DNA from: Flectonema sp. DT1601
Taxonomy: Eukaryota; Euglenozoa; Diplonemea; Diplonemida; Diplonemidae
DNA length: 64,000 nucleotides
Assembly: GCA_964019425.1 (NCBI GenBank)
Contig: OZ025854.1
Span: 310,001 to 374,000 of the forward strand
Direction of reading: 5' to 3'
The position numbers and the translations under genes were made by a program. This document shows, in pieces, positions 1 to 11,173 of this stretch. Below the pieces are notes generated by a model, which was not told where the DNA came from, searched no databases, and saw nothing but the letters and a program-made list of their open reading frames with translations. Each line of letters opens with the position of its first letter. The first letter of the stretch is position 1.

Positions 1-3000
1 CTTTAATTTAGTTGGACACCATGGCTTACAACCCTTCCAGAGGGAAGCACCATTATGACTTCTATTTTTTTTCTTCAAGAAAATCATAAGGTGGTAACAA
101 AGAAAAATGCTAAGAGGAACCCCTTATTAACACCTAAGACATCTAAACTGCAGCCCAGCTTATGCCCAATGCACTAACAGGTCATTCCCTCACACTCAGA
201 TCAAAAAATCAAAGTTCAGAGTGCATCTTAGCATGAATGAGAGAATTTCCTCCCGCTTTTTTTGAACAAAAGGGATAGAAGAGGGGATAGAAAACGAACA
301 TAACAATAAGATTCTAAGTGAGAAACACTTAGCAGAAACACTTAGCAGCTTTTAAGGAGCTGAAAAGCAAAAAAAAAATCTAAGTGAGAAACACTTAGTA
401 GAAACAATTTGTAGCTAATTAAGCTGAAAATAAAAAAAATAAAAAATTTCTAAGTGAGAAATACTTAGCAACTTTTAGAACAAATATTTCAGTAAATAAC
501 CTGTAATGATTAAACCATTACAAGTTTGATGCCAAAACTGACAAGGACTGAGTTGAATTTCCAGGTGAGATTTGGACTGTTAGCTTTTGGCTAAGGCCCT
601 CCCTGAAGAGCAAGAACAAAAAAACTACTCACACCTGAAGAAAACATACACAAAGAACACACTGTAAGCTGTGTGTGTATTTTGTGTTTGTCACAACAGG
701 AGAGAAAAGAAAGAATGTCAAGGTTGGTCACCTTGCCTATCAACGCACAACATTGGTGGTCTCTACTAGACCCTGAGTGATCCCACTGGATCTCTCATCG
801 TTCATAGTACCCTGTGTGAAGTTATAAAATCAAAGGTAAACTATGAACTACAAATGACTTAGCCTGTTATTATAATGCCACAGGCAGGCCCTGCATTCAG
901 CAACTATCCAGCAGTGCTTGGATGTCCTGATCTTCTTCTAAAAAAAAGAAAGAAAAACAAAACTGTAGCTGGGATCACTCAGGATCAACAGACTACCAAT
1001 GCTACCTGTTGTACTTGCTCACTATGGGGGGTGATGCCAAACACCCAGAAGTACTTAACTACTTTCCTTCTTGCTGCCCAGGAGTTTCTGACCAGAACTA
1101 ATAGAAAATAAAAAGTAGATGGGAAACAATAAAAAGTAAAATGCATATAACTGAAGTTAAACAAGACAAATGAAGTAACAGACCAGAACAGAAAGAGAAT
1201 TGTAATAGAAGATTACAAATAAAAAAATGCAAGTATCAACACATAATCAAGATACACCAGCAGCTAACAAACAACATAAAATTGAAGATCAGTTGCCAGA
1301 GTATTTCAACCATGGTAGAATACTCGCCCCTCTGGCAGGGATTATCCCAGACTTGTCCTTTAATTTAGTTGGACACCATGGCTTACAACCCTTCCAGAGG
1401 GAAGCACCATTATGACTTCTATTTTTTTTCTTCAAGAAAATCATAAGGTGGTAACAAAGAAAAATGCTAAGAGGAACCCCTTATTAACACCTAAGACATC
1501 TAAACTGCAGCCCAGCTTATGCCCAATGCACTAACAGGTCATTCCCTCACACTCAGATCAAAAAATCAAAGTTCAGAGTGCATCTTAGCATGAATGAGAG
1601 AATTTCCTCCCGCTTTTTTTGAACAAAAGGGATAGAAGAGGGGATAGAAAACGAACATAACAATAAGATTCTAAGTGAGAAACACTTAGCAGAAACACTT
1701 AGCAGCTTTTAAGGAGCTGAAAAGCAAAAAAAAAATCTAAGTGAGAAACACTTAGTAGAAACAATTTGTAGCTAATTAAGCTGAAAATAAAAAAAATAAA
1801 AAATTTCTAAGTGAGAAATACTTAGCAACTTTTAGAACAAATATTTCAGTAAATAACCTGTAATGATTAAACCATTACAAGTTTGATGCCAAAACTGACA
1901 AGGACTGAGTTGAATTTCCAGGTGAGATTTGGACTGTTAGCTTTTGGCTAAGGCCCTCCCTGAAGAGCAAGAACAAAAAAACTACTCACACCTGAAGAAA
2001 ACATACACAAAGAACACACTGTAAGCTGTGTGTGTATTTTGTGTTTGTCACAACAGGAGAGAAAAGAAAGAATGTCAAGGTTGGTCACCTTGCCTATCAA
2101 CGCACAACATTGGTGGTCTCTACTAGACCCTGAGTGATCCCACTGGATCTCTCATCGTTCATAGTACCCTGTGTGAAGTTATAAAATCAAAGGTAAACTA
2201 TGAACTACAAATGACTTAGCCTGTTATTATAATGCCACAGGCAGGCCCTGCATTCAGCAACTATCCAGCAGTGCTTGGATGTCCTGATCTTCTTCTAAAA
2301 AAAAGAAAGAAAAACAAAACTGTAGCTGGGATCACTCAGGATCAACAGACTACCAATGCTACCTGTTGTACTTGCTCACTATGGGGGGTGATGCCAAACA
2401 CCCAGAAGTACTTAACTACTTTCCTTCTTGCTGCCCAGGAGTTTCTGACCAGAACTAATAGAAAATAAAAAGTAGATGGGAAACAATAAAAAGTAAAATG
2501 CATATAACTGAAGTTAAACAAGACAAATGAAGTAACAGACCAGAACAGAAAGAGAATTGTAATAGAAGATTACAAATAAAAAAATGCAAGTATCAACACA
2601 TAATCAAGATACACCAGCAGCTAACAAACAACATAAAATTGAAGATCAGTTGCCAGAGTATTTCAACCATGGTAGAATACTCGCCCCTCTGGCAGGGATT
2701 ATCCCAGACTTGTCCTTTAATTTAGTTGGACACCATGGCTTACAACCCTTCCAGAGGGAAGCACCATTATGACTTCTATTTTTTTTCTTCAAGAAAATCA
2801 TAAGGTGGTAACAAAGAAAAATGCTAAGAGGAACCCCTTATTAACACCTAAGACATCTAAACTGCAGCCCAGCTTATGCCCAATGCACTAACAGGTCATT
2901 CCCTCACACTCAGATCAAAAAATCAAAGTTCAGAGTGCATCTTAGCATGAATGAGAGAATTTCCTCCCGCTTTTTTTGAACAAAAGGGATAGAAGAGGGG

Positions 3001-4861
3001 ATAGAAAACGAACATAACAATAAGATTCTAAGTGAGAAACACTTAGCAGAAACACTTAGCAGCTTTTAAGGAGCTGAAAAGCAAAAAAAAAATCTAAGTG
3101 AGAAACACTTAGTAGAAACAATTTGTAGCTAATTAAGCTGAAAATAAAAAAAATAAAAAATTTCTAAGTGAGAAATACTTAGCAACTTTTAGAACAAATA
3201 TTTCAGTAAATAACCTGTAATGATTAAACCATTACAAGTTTGATGCCAAAACTGACAAGGACTGAGTTGAATTTCCAGGTGAGATTTGGACTGTTAGCTT
3301 TTGGCTAAGGCCCTCCCTGAAGAGCAAGAACAAAAAAACTACTCACACCTGAAGAAAACATACACAAAGAACACACTGTAAGCTGTGTGTGTATTTTGTG
3401 TTTGTCACAACAGGAGAGAAAAGAAAGAATGTCAAGGTTGGTCACCTTGCCTATCAACGCACAACATTGGTGGTCTCTACTAGACCCTGAGTGATCCCAC
3501 TGGATCTCTCATCGTTCATAGTACCCTGTGTGAAGTTATAAAATCAAAGGTAAACTATGAACTACAAATGACTTAGCCTGTTATTATAATGCCACAGGCA
3601 GGCCCTGCATTCAGCAACTATCCAGCAGTGCTTGGATGTCCTGATCTTCTTCTAAAAAAAAGAAAGAAAAACAAAACTGTAGCTGGGATCACTCAGGATC
3701 AACAGACTACCAATGCTACCTGTTGTACTTGCTCACTATGGGGGGTGATGCCAAACACCCAGAAGTACTTAACTACTTTCCTTCTTGCTGCCCAGGAGTT
3801 TCTGACCAGAACTAATAGAAAATAAAAAGTAGATGGGAAACAATAAAAAGTAAAATGCATATAACTGAAGTTAAACAAGACAAATGAAGTAACAGACCAG
3901 AACAGAAAGAGAATTGTAATAGAAGATTACAAATAAAAAAATGCAAGTATCAACACATAATCAAGATACACCAGCAGCTAACAAACAACATAAAATTGAA
4001 GATCAGTTGCCAGAGTATTTCAACCATGGTAGAATACTCGCCCCTCTGGCAGGGATTATCCCAGACTTGTCCTTTAATTTAGTTGGACACCATGGCTTAC
4101 AACCCTTCCAGAGGGAAGCACCATTATGACTTCTATTTTTTTTCTTCAAGAAAATCATAAGGTGGGAACAAAGAAAAATGCTAAGAGGAACCCCTTATTA
4201 ACACCTAAGACATCTAAACTGCAGCCCAGCTTATGCCCAATGCACTAACAGGTCATTCCCTCACACTCAGATCAAAAAATCAAAGTTCAGAGTGCATCTT
4301 AGCATGAATGAGAGAAATTTCTCATCGCTTTTTTTGAACAAAAGGGATAGGAGAAGGGATAGAAAACGAACATAACAATAAAATTCTAAGTGAGAAACAC
4401 TTAGCAGAAACACTTAGCAGCTTTTAAGGAGCTGAAAAGCAAAAAAAAAATCTAAGTGAGAAACACTTAGTAGAAACAATTTGTAGCTAATTAAGCTGAA
4501 AATAAAAAAATAAAAAATTTCTAAGTGAGAAATACTTAGCAACTTTTAGAACAAATATTTCAGTAAATAACCTGTAATGATTAAACCATTACAGGTTTGA
4601 TGTCAAAACTGACAAGGACTGAGTTGAATTTACCAGGTGGGATTTGGACTGTTAGCTTTTGGCTAAGGCCCTCCCTGAAGAGCAAGAACAAAAAAACTAC
4701 TCACACCTGAAGAAAACATACACAAAGAACACACTGTAAGCTGTGTGTGTATTTTGTGTTTGTCACAACAGGAGAGAAAAGAAAGAATGTCAAGGTTGGT
4801 CACCTTGCCTATCAACGCACAACATTGGTGGTCTCTACTAGACCCTGAGTGATCCCACTGG
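1..4861. repeat. Satellite array, 1357-bp unit, about 3.6 copies, truncated at left edge
   Basis: The same sequence restarts at 1, 1358, 2715 and 4072, giving an exact 1357-bp period. The first three copies look identical by eye. The fourth carries scattered substitutions and small indels (for example near 4146, 4316-4326, 4370 and 4632) and stops at 4861, inside the unit. The array probably continues to the left of the window. The unit is AT-rich with A- and T-runs and several inverted repeats. Its longest open frames (78 and 62 codons) have no recognisable domain and no compositional sign of coding. Divergence only in the last copy is what homogenisation by unequal exchange would leave at an array edge, although a collapsed or copied assembly could also give perfect copies. 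Confidence 0.95.
314..468. repeat. Three short hairpins inside each satellite unit
   Basis: The 19-mer CTAAGTGAGAAACACTTAG occurs at 314-332 and 380-398, with a one-base variant at 450-468. Each has 7-bp arms (CTAAGTG/CACTTAG) around a 5-base loop; the third has a G-T pair instead. Spacing is 66 then 70 bp, so the satellite contains a small internal tandem of hairpins. The same trio recurs in each later unit at about +1357. The function is unknown; protein binding or a replication or transcript structure is possible. Confidence 0.8.
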
Positions 4862-4883
4862 CCATTTTTTTTTTTTTTTTTTC

Positions 4884-5117
4884 CATGTTTGACTATTTCC
4901 TCTTCATGTTTTTTTTTTTTTTTTTCTCTGCCTCTCTCTTAATTCTGTTCGTTTCTTTGAAACGAAAATTCATTTGAATATTATTCCTTGGTCAGCAACC
5001 GTCATTGTCGCCCTTTGGGCCTGTTAAAATAAAAAAAAAAAATAAAAAGAAAGTTTACATCGGGAATAGGGCAGGAGCCAAAAGCTCCCAGTCCGTTACT
5101 TCCCACCTTTTCGAAAC
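4884..5117. repeat. Direct repeat, copy 1, about 230 bp
   Basis: From CATGTTTGA to CTTTTCGAAAC this block matches 5424-5648 almost base for base, apart from T- and A-run lengths and a few substitutions. It contains the perfect inverted repeat TTCGTTTC-TTT-GAAACGAA. It begins just after the satellite array ends. No gene follows this copy. Confidence 0.85.
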
Positions 5118-5250
5118 CTAAAAAAGAAAAAAAAGGAATAAACAATGTTATCATTGTTTTTTTTTATCGATCGACTATGTTGATTAATTTCTATTTTCCG
5201 TCCTGATCGAGACGCTAAACTGATGGTTTCCTTTTAAAAAAAAAGAAAAA

Positions 5251-5290
<40 letters not shown>

Positions 5291-5423
5291 ATCTCCCTGC
5301 TTCCCCCATATCCCCACAATAATATTATACCTTTTTATTTTCTCTTTCCTTTTCTGGTCTTTTTTTTTCTTTTTTTTCCTTTTTCATATAACGTTTATTT
5401 ATTTTTATTTTATTTTTTTTTTT
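5118..5423. other. AT-rich spacer between the two direct repeats
   Basis: Dominated by long A and T runs, including about 35 A near 5250-5286, with a short stretch around 5165-5225 of more mixed sequence. I see no coding potential, RNA gene or further repeat. Confidence 0.6.
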
Positions 5424-5648
5424 CATGTTTGATTATTTCCTCTTCATATTATTTTTTTTTTTTTTCTGCCTCTCCCTTAATTCTGTTCGTTTCTTTGAAA
5501 CGAAAATTCATTTGAATATTATTCCTTGGTCAGCATCTTTCATTGTCGCCCTTTGGGCCTGTTAAAATAAAAATAAAAAGAAAGTTTACATCGGGAATAG
5601 GGCAGGAGCCAAAAGCTCCCAGTCCGTTACTTCCCACCTTTTCGAAAC
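5424..5648. repeat. Direct repeat, copy 2, abutting a gene
   Basis: Second copy of the 4884-5117 block with the same TTCGTTTC/GAAACGAA inverted repeat. It runs directly into the open frame of the Lys/Ala-rich protein: that frame is open from 5601, inside the repeat. The repeat may therefore be the 5' part of a mobile or duplicated gene, of which copy 1 lacks the body. Confidence 0.85.
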
Positions 5649-5699
5649 AAAAAGATTTTTGCATTGCTCGATACCGAGCTTCCAGGTAGATGGTTCTAC

Positions 5700-6272
5700 A
5701 TGCTGGAACCCTTGGGGGGAAAGGGCATTTTTCGTTGCTGCTATTGCGGTGACACAGTCTCCCCTCACCACGCCCGCCTGCTGGAAGTCAATAGGCAGGT
5801 CAACCACGCCCTCTCCCATGTGAACCACATTCAGGTCTCTAAGCTGAAGAGCGATGTCCCCGATGACCCCATGCTCACCAAGCCTGATGCCAGCATCATC
5901 CCGGTGGACGCACCATCCCTACCTAACCCCCCAACCAAGTCCCAGCGCGGGGCATTCATTTTCTCTGTTGTTGAATGCTTTGCGCTGGAGCTCCCCGCAA
6001 AGCTAAAGTTGCGTGACCCCCTCTCCCTCCCGGTGCCCCAGCAGTCCGCCACACTGACCCAAGCGAAAGCAGCGAAAGCAGCAGAAAATGCTGCTGCCAG
6101 GAAAGTTGCACAAGAAAAAACTGCTCAGCGAAAAGAGGAGGCAAGAAAGGAGAAGGCGGCTGCCAAGAAGGCGAAGGAGGAAGCAAGGGATGCAGCCAGG
6201 AAGAAGGCTGCAGAGGCGAAGAAAAAGAAGGCTGCAGAACCGGCACGCAAGAATCCCAAGGTTGAGCAATGA
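5700..6272 (+). CDS. Unknown protein: Cys/His-rich N-terminus and Lys/Ala-rich tail
   Basis: This encodes 190 residues from the first in-frame ATG. The frame is open further upstream to 5601, so an upstream exon or a longer start is possible. Residues about 10-45 have a CCYCG group followed by several His (SPHHAR, NHALSHVNH) and VPDDP, loosely like a BED-type zinc finger of hAT transposases, but the spacing is not diagnostic. The last 80 residues are repeats of Ala, Lys, Glu and Arg, predicted to be helical or nucleic-acid binding. GC content is clearly higher than the flanks. It follows the second copy of a duplicated block and lies next to satellite DNA, so a mobile-element origin is plausible. 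The family is not recognised. Confidence 0.5.
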   Translation: MLEPLGGKGIFRCCYCGDTVSPHHARLLEVNRQVNHALSHVNHIQVSKLKSDVPDDPMLTKPDASIIPVDAPSLPNPPTKSQRGAFIFSVVECFALELPAKLKLRDPLSLPVPQQSATLTQAKAAKAAENAAARKVAQEKTAQRKEEARKEKAAAKKAKEEARDAARKKAAEAKKKKAAEPARKNPKVEQ

Positions 6273-6927
6273 CAACAGTTGCTCTTTGGATTTTTTATTT
6301 ATTTAACCAAAAAAATTATCATCAGCTTGGAACCCAATGATTACACTCACTTGTTTCTACCCCAATGAATTACCTCTCATTGTCTCTCAAGCAATATCAA
6401 TATGGGTTGTCAGGCTGTCTCCTGGCAGAGATGGGAGGAGTAATGGAAAGACACCACAGAACAGAACAGTCTGAACGAGAATGAGCCCCCTCAGTGATTA
6501 AACCCACCGCACACGCGATGCGCCGGTCCAAAGTCCGGAACCTCACCACAAGCGATGGTCAGGAAGGGTGATGGGTCACTGGGCACAAGCGATGCCCATT
6601 TAGTTGTCAAAGTGACATGACGTATGGCAAACTGAACAGGTTTGACATCGCACAGCACACCAGCACCAACGGTACCATCTGGATATCACTCACTTTTTTC
6701 ACTAGAATTCACACATTTTCACACATTTTCACAGGATTTCACTACCAAAAAGCAGCAAAAATTTAAGTGAAAAATCGTGAAAAATCGTGAATTTTCGTGT
6801 AGCAAAGTGAAAAATCGTGAACACCTCCACCCTGCCGATCGCCTCAGATGAGGATGAGCTCACTGGACTCTCCTTGTCATTCTCTTCTCTTTCTTCCATC
6901 TCTTTCCAGACTCCCCCACCTGAACTC
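6273..6927. other. Intergenic, with short repeated motifs
   Basis: No gene seen. At 6500-6620 the words GCGATG and CAAGCGATG recur four times. At 6690-6820 there are repeats of TTTTCACACA on the left and GTGAAAAATC on the right, forming a rough inverted repeat. A pyrimidine tract at about 6875-6907 ending in CAG at 6909 is the likely trans-splice acceptor of the next gene. Confidence 0.6.
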
Positions 6928-8135
6928 ATGTCAACGGGATCGCAAACACTTCCTGCTGATTTTCCTATGGTGATAAGATGTCAATCTGACATTGGTTCTC
7001 AAACCCCCTTATACAAAGAAAAAGAAGGAAGTTTAAGGCTGAAACTTTCCTTGAAATGCCAAATTTTAGAAAACGAATTAGAACAAATGAAAGAACGAAT
7101 GTTTTATATACTATTTTTATTTTACTTTAATGCGATGTCAGCCTCCCTTGAGAAAGACAAACAGCTACTAAATGGATTACCTGTTGAGATCAAAGCTATG
7201 ACTTAGTGGAAGATTACAGGAAACGTGAGCTCGCAAATCTGACTCAGAGAGCAGACCTATCGGAAATGGCGCTTTTCAATTACCATCAAAGGTTTGTTCT
7301 TCTGTCGAACGAATTGGAGACCAAATGTAATGAGGAAAGAGAAAGTAAAATAAGACTTTTCTATACTCAACAGGAGGTCGAGAGTTTGCGTGCCGCGCGT
7401 CCCCACATGACCCACTTTAGTCAACAAGTTTCCCCTCGAACCCCCGTTTTGTATGAATCTGTTGCTATGATGAAGATAGCAAAGAACTACCTCTCGCTCT
7501 TTACAACTACGAGTAGTCTTTTTACTCCTCTTATTAAACCCCTTATCCCTACCCTTAATTATATCACCCCTCTTTGTCCTCTAGCCTCAATTCCTCCGAC
7601 AATGCCGCAGAGTGAAGCTCTCGACCGCACGCCGACCAAGATTTTACGACAAGAGAGTCACGTTATCTCCGTTAAAGAGAATACACCTATTGCGAGACAA
7701 TGGTCCGAGGGTAGGATTGACTTACTCGAGAACTACTGTCGAGCAGTAGATGACTCTCTCGAAACAAATGAGAAAGCGGCAGAGCTCTCAGAACAACTTT
7801 TGGATGCCCAACTTCGCCTCTCGGAGCTGAATCACCAACGGTGTACAACTCACGCAGAGCAGCTTGAGCAATCCATGATGTTAACGGGACTGGCGAGCGA
7901 TTTAAATGCTCAACTCGCCTTGGCACGGTCTCAAATTGCGGCCCTGAAGTTCCAATTAGCTTCATGGGCAGAAGGTTTGAGTCCGCCAGACACAGAAGAA
8001 CATGAGGAAAATGAAACTCCGCCGAGAAAGTCTGAGCGTTCAACTCTGAAAAAACGGACCCCTCCATCAAGATATCGTTACAATCGAAGGAGATGTTCTG
8101 CTGATGACGTTCACGGTGACTCCACCCCCTTGTAA
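6928..8135 (+). CDS. Coiled-coil protein of unknown function (2 exons)
   Basis: Proposed exons are 6928-7100 and 7220-8135, joining in frame to 362 residues. The start ATG is the first after a strong acceptor-like tract (TTCCATCTCTTTCCAG, ending 6909). The intron GT at 7101 and AG at 7219 rejoin two open frames that each look helical on either side (EQMKER, then KRELANL). The donor GTTTTA is weak, so the exact junction is uncertain. Heptad-like stretches lie around residues 35-110 and 190-270. A hydrophobic, Pro-containing segment near the middle could be a membrane-associated stretch. The tail is basic and Ser/Pro-rich. No catalytic domain is visible; a cytoskeletal role is only a guess. Confidence 0.65.
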
Positions 8136-8699
8136 TTCTCTTTTTCCTTCTCTTCACATCACTTTGTTATTTAGTTTATTAGCTTATTTATTATTTATTG
8201 TTCGTTTTTGTTTGTATTATTTTGTCGATATGTTTATGTCCGTCAGATCATAACGTTAATCAGATTAATTGTTAATTGTTAATTGTAAATGGTCTAAACC
8301 CCAATCCAAGTTCCCAAGGCTTGGCATAGATTTGCAGTGGATACTGCAGTGGATTACCACCTATCTTAGAATACTTATTTACTGTCAATGTTGTAGGAGT
8401 CAGATGTGCTACGTCCGATTCCGAACAATGACAAGCACCTTGCAAAAGAAGGTCGCACTCACGACGTCCACGGTACCAAAGAGTTTTGGAGGCGACTCGT
8501 GATGGAAGAAAATTGGGCCGTTTGCAATGCAGCCATGCTTACGCTGTGTTTAACGAAGTATAAGGCTAATCTGAATGGTTTTAATTGCTTTTGTGTTACA
8601 GCTGGCAAAGGTCTAGGGATCCTTTCAGACTGTTGAATAATAGTAAGGTTGTATTTACGAAAAGTATCTGTCATTTTTTATTTCAGTAACCTAAACGAT
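8136..8699. other. Intergenic, no gene recognised
   Basis: Contains short open frames at 8406-8636 on + and 8459-8674 on - with no recognisable domain. The segment 8400-8530 is less AT-rich than its surroundings and could be a decayed coding remnant. TTTTTTATTTCAG at 8674-8686 is the presumed trans-splice acceptor of the next gene. Confidence 0.5.
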
Positions 8700-9245
8700 A
8701 TGGGGGGATATGATGAGAGGGGCAGAAGCTCTGGTAAGGGGAGCAAGGTTGGCAAGGGAAAAGGCGGTAAGGGTGGAAAGGGAGGCAAAAGTGGTAAGAG
8801 AAGCGGATCAAGAGGACCAGAATATAGGAGGAGGAATTATGATGACGACGTTCTAGATAGTTATAATAGTTCTTATTCTAGAAAGGGAAAGGGTACCAAA
8901 GGATTTGGAGGGAAAGGAAGCCGAGGAATGGACAGAATTGAATATGAAGAAAGCAATGGTGGTTATGATGACCATTGGAATTCCCCTGATGGATATTTAC
9001 AACACTCCAACAGCAGCTATGACCGCCCTCGTTATGACCGCGACTCCGGAAGGGGAGGCAAAGGAAAAGGTAAGGGCAAAGGTAAAGGAAAGGGTAAGGG
9101 CAAAGGGAAAGGAAAGGGCAAAGACCGATTCGAGCGCGAAGATCGCGACTACGGTCGTAAAGGTAGCCAGAAGGGTAAAAAGGGCAAAAAAGGAAACAAA
9201 GGAGGAAAGGGAGGCAAGAAAGGTGGGAAAAAGGGAAGCTATTAA
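8700..9245 (+). CDS. Lys/Gly-rich low-complexity protein
   Basis: 181 residues from the first ATG after the acceptor-like TTTCAG (8686). The protein is almost entirely low complexity: KGxK and GGK repeats, a run of alternating Lys-Gly near residue 130, and Tyr/Asp/Arg/Ser stretches between them. It shares the motif SGSRGPE followed by Arg- and Asp-rich sequence with the next gene (10.1 kb), suggesting tandem paralogues or shared composition. Such basic, disordered chains commonly bind RNA, but no folded domain is present, so RNA binding is inference. Translation from an ATG further upstream would put the start before the acceptor and is unlikely. Confidence 0.7.
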   Translation: MGGYDERGRSSGKGSKVGKGKGGKGGKGGKSGKRSGSRGPEYRRRNYDDDVLDSYNSSYSRKGKGTKGFGGKGSRGMDRIEYEESNGGYDDHWNSPDGYLQHSNSSYDRPRYDRDSGRGGKGKGKGKGKGKGKGKGKGKGKDRFEREDRDYGRKGSQKGKKGKKGNKGGKGGKKGGKKGSY

Positions 9246-9945
9246 TCCCTTTGAAGTCCAGAAATAGTCCAGAAATGAATTCACCTGTGAACTGAATGAA
9301 AGAATACATGGATGTTGGGACAAAGCAACATGTCGCAAATGGAAGGGTTGTTTCGAAAAATATTGTTATGCTGACGACGGGCGAAAGTGTTTTTGCAGCT
9401 TGATCCGCTAATAAGAAAAAAACAAAAAATTGTGCCAAGCCAAGCTCTGGAAAGTAGAAAAAGCTTCCAAGACGTGTTCTTGTCTTTGAGCCAAAAAAAT
9501 TGCTTGTCAGTATGCCACTTCGTCATGGTTTCTGATTTACAAAGTTGAAGTAGAGAAAAGGAAGAAGAACATAAGGGTTTTTAAAAAAAAAAAAAAAAAG
9601 ATGAGACAAAAAAAAAAAAAAAGGAATAAAGAGTTGAAAATAGGAAATTAACTTTCCTGAAGTTAAAAAGATGATTTTGGTTTAGATTTCTGCATTCAAT
9701 TTGCTGTAGCTGAACGTATTTTCAAATAGTATATTTTTAACGTTCTTGTTCGATACTTAAGTAGCTGTCTAGCAACGAAGACGTAAAGGAATATAGTACT
9801 CCTTGAAGAAACAATGACATCCTTACACCGTTTTGAGTCTTTTATTCGTGTTGTTGCTTTATAGTAATAAAAAAGAAAGAAAGAAAGAAAGAAAGAATGA
9901 AATATAAAAAAAAAAAAAACTTTAATTTCCATAGCAAAAAAGAAG

Positions 9946-9979
<34 letters not shown>

Positions 9980-10129
9980 CTACCCTCAGCGACCGTTGCG
10001 AATTAAACTGTTAGGAAATCTTGTTTCTTATTCAGCAAACTAATTCGTGGGGAGTGAGCCCATGAAGAATATGAACAAAAAACAAATAGAATAAACTCTA
10101 TTGCCTCACAACAGGAAAAAAAAAAAAAA
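9246..10129. other. Intergenic, homopolymer-rich
   Basis: The first 350 bases look like ordinary 3' UTR. Later there are long A runs (9583, 9608, 9950-9977) and an (AAAG)n microsatellite near 9873-9896. CTCACAACAG ending at 10114 is the presumed trans-splice acceptor of the La-motif gene, leaving a leader of almost pure A. No gene is seen. Confidence 0.6.
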
Positions 10130-11173
10130 ATGGATCGAGGAAGAGAACGCGATAGATACGATTCTGGAAAGGGAGGAAAAGGGCGCTTTGGGAGCAGGGG
10201 ACCACCGCCAAGATCCGGTAGCAGGGGCCCGGAGAGAAATGTAGGTAGATCACCAGATTTTGATGACAGGAGAAGGGATTACGATGACACAAGAAGAGAC
10301 TTCCATAGTAGAAAGGGTGGTTGGGATCATGATAGAGATTTTGACTCCGGAAAGGGCAAAGGAAGAGGATTCAGAGGAGATCATGGCAGAAGTGACCATA
10401 CATCTCCCCGCGGCAATGGAGGCTTCAGAAGTGGTGGAAAGAAGGGTGGAAAGGGTGGCTTTAAGAATGGCAAGAAGGGTGGAAAGGGTGGCAAAAAAGG
10501 AAGTAAAAAAGGTTACAACCATCAGTCCTGGATTCGTCGCCAAATCGAATTCTACCTATCTTCGGAGAATTTAAATGTCGACGGAAAAACACTTGCAGCT
10601 TTTGAGGGTGCCTGGATTCCTCTTGAATACATTCTTCATGGTCAAAGACTTGCTGCAAAGGAGGTCGGCGTTGAGGAAGCGTTGTGCGCTTTGGATCACT
10701 CCAAGACTGTGGAATACAAGCAAGGTAGAGATGGATACCTTCTCAGTGTTATTGCTGCCCCGACTGATGAAGACACACGTCAGATGACATCTACACTTCA
10801 TAACTGGCAGCGCACCATTCGTAGTGATCCTTATGCCATGGAAAAGGTGTGTTAGTTATCTTAAGTAAAGCATGAACACTTGTATTTTTCTCTTTTGACT
10901 AACGGGTATCGTGTTGACAGTACACATAAGCCCTCTTCTCATTTCAAAGGAACTCCTGAGGCTGATTCTCTAACCACTAATAAAACACAGGGATTAATGG
11001 GCAGCTGGGCATCAGGAGATGTACGCAGAATGCGACGAGCACTCGAGGGTGGGGATGACTCTAGAAGAAATGAATACCATCGTGATTCGGGCCGCGACAC
11101 TAGATACTCTAACGAGTATGGAAGACAAAATGGACGTTCTAGCAGGCGATACGAAGGCTATGAAACAGACTAA
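10130..11173 (+). CDS. La-motif (LARP-like) RNA-binding protein, 2 exons
   Basis: The N-terminal 125 residues are Gly/Lys/Arg/Asp-rich. They are followed at about residues 133-205 by a La motif (RRQIEFYLSSENL, then the GAWIPLEYIL and EEALCALDHSKTVE regions), the winged-helix RNA-binding module of La and LARP proteins. No RRM is visible after it. The C-terminus is Arg/Tyr/Gly/Ser-rich. Two splicings keep the frame: intron 10849-10920 (GTGTTA...GACAG) or 10847-10930 (GTGTGT...ATAAG), giving 323 or 320 residues. Family knowledge suggests binding to RNA 3' ends or poly(A). Its Lys/Gly/Arg N-terminus resembles the neighbouring gene at 8.7 kb. The leader after the presumed splice acceptor (10114) is nearly all A. 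Confidence 0.85.

Noticed and set aside
875-4129. 78- and 62-codon open frames repeated in the satellite as small genes
   Set aside because: They recur only because the whole unit repeats; no domain, no splice context and no codon pattern supports coding.
4884-5648. The two 230-bp direct repeats as ends of an LTR element
   Set aside because: No primer-binding site, polypurine tract, target duplication or internal gene between them; the 300-bp gap is mostly homopolymer.
7687-8157. 156-codon minus-strand frame as a gene
   Set aside because: It mirrors the coiled-coil gene on the + strand, which has the plausible composition and splice context.
8269-8674. Short open frames on both strands as a small gene
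   Set aside because: No recognisable domain and no acceptor-like tract at the right place; at best a decayed remnant.
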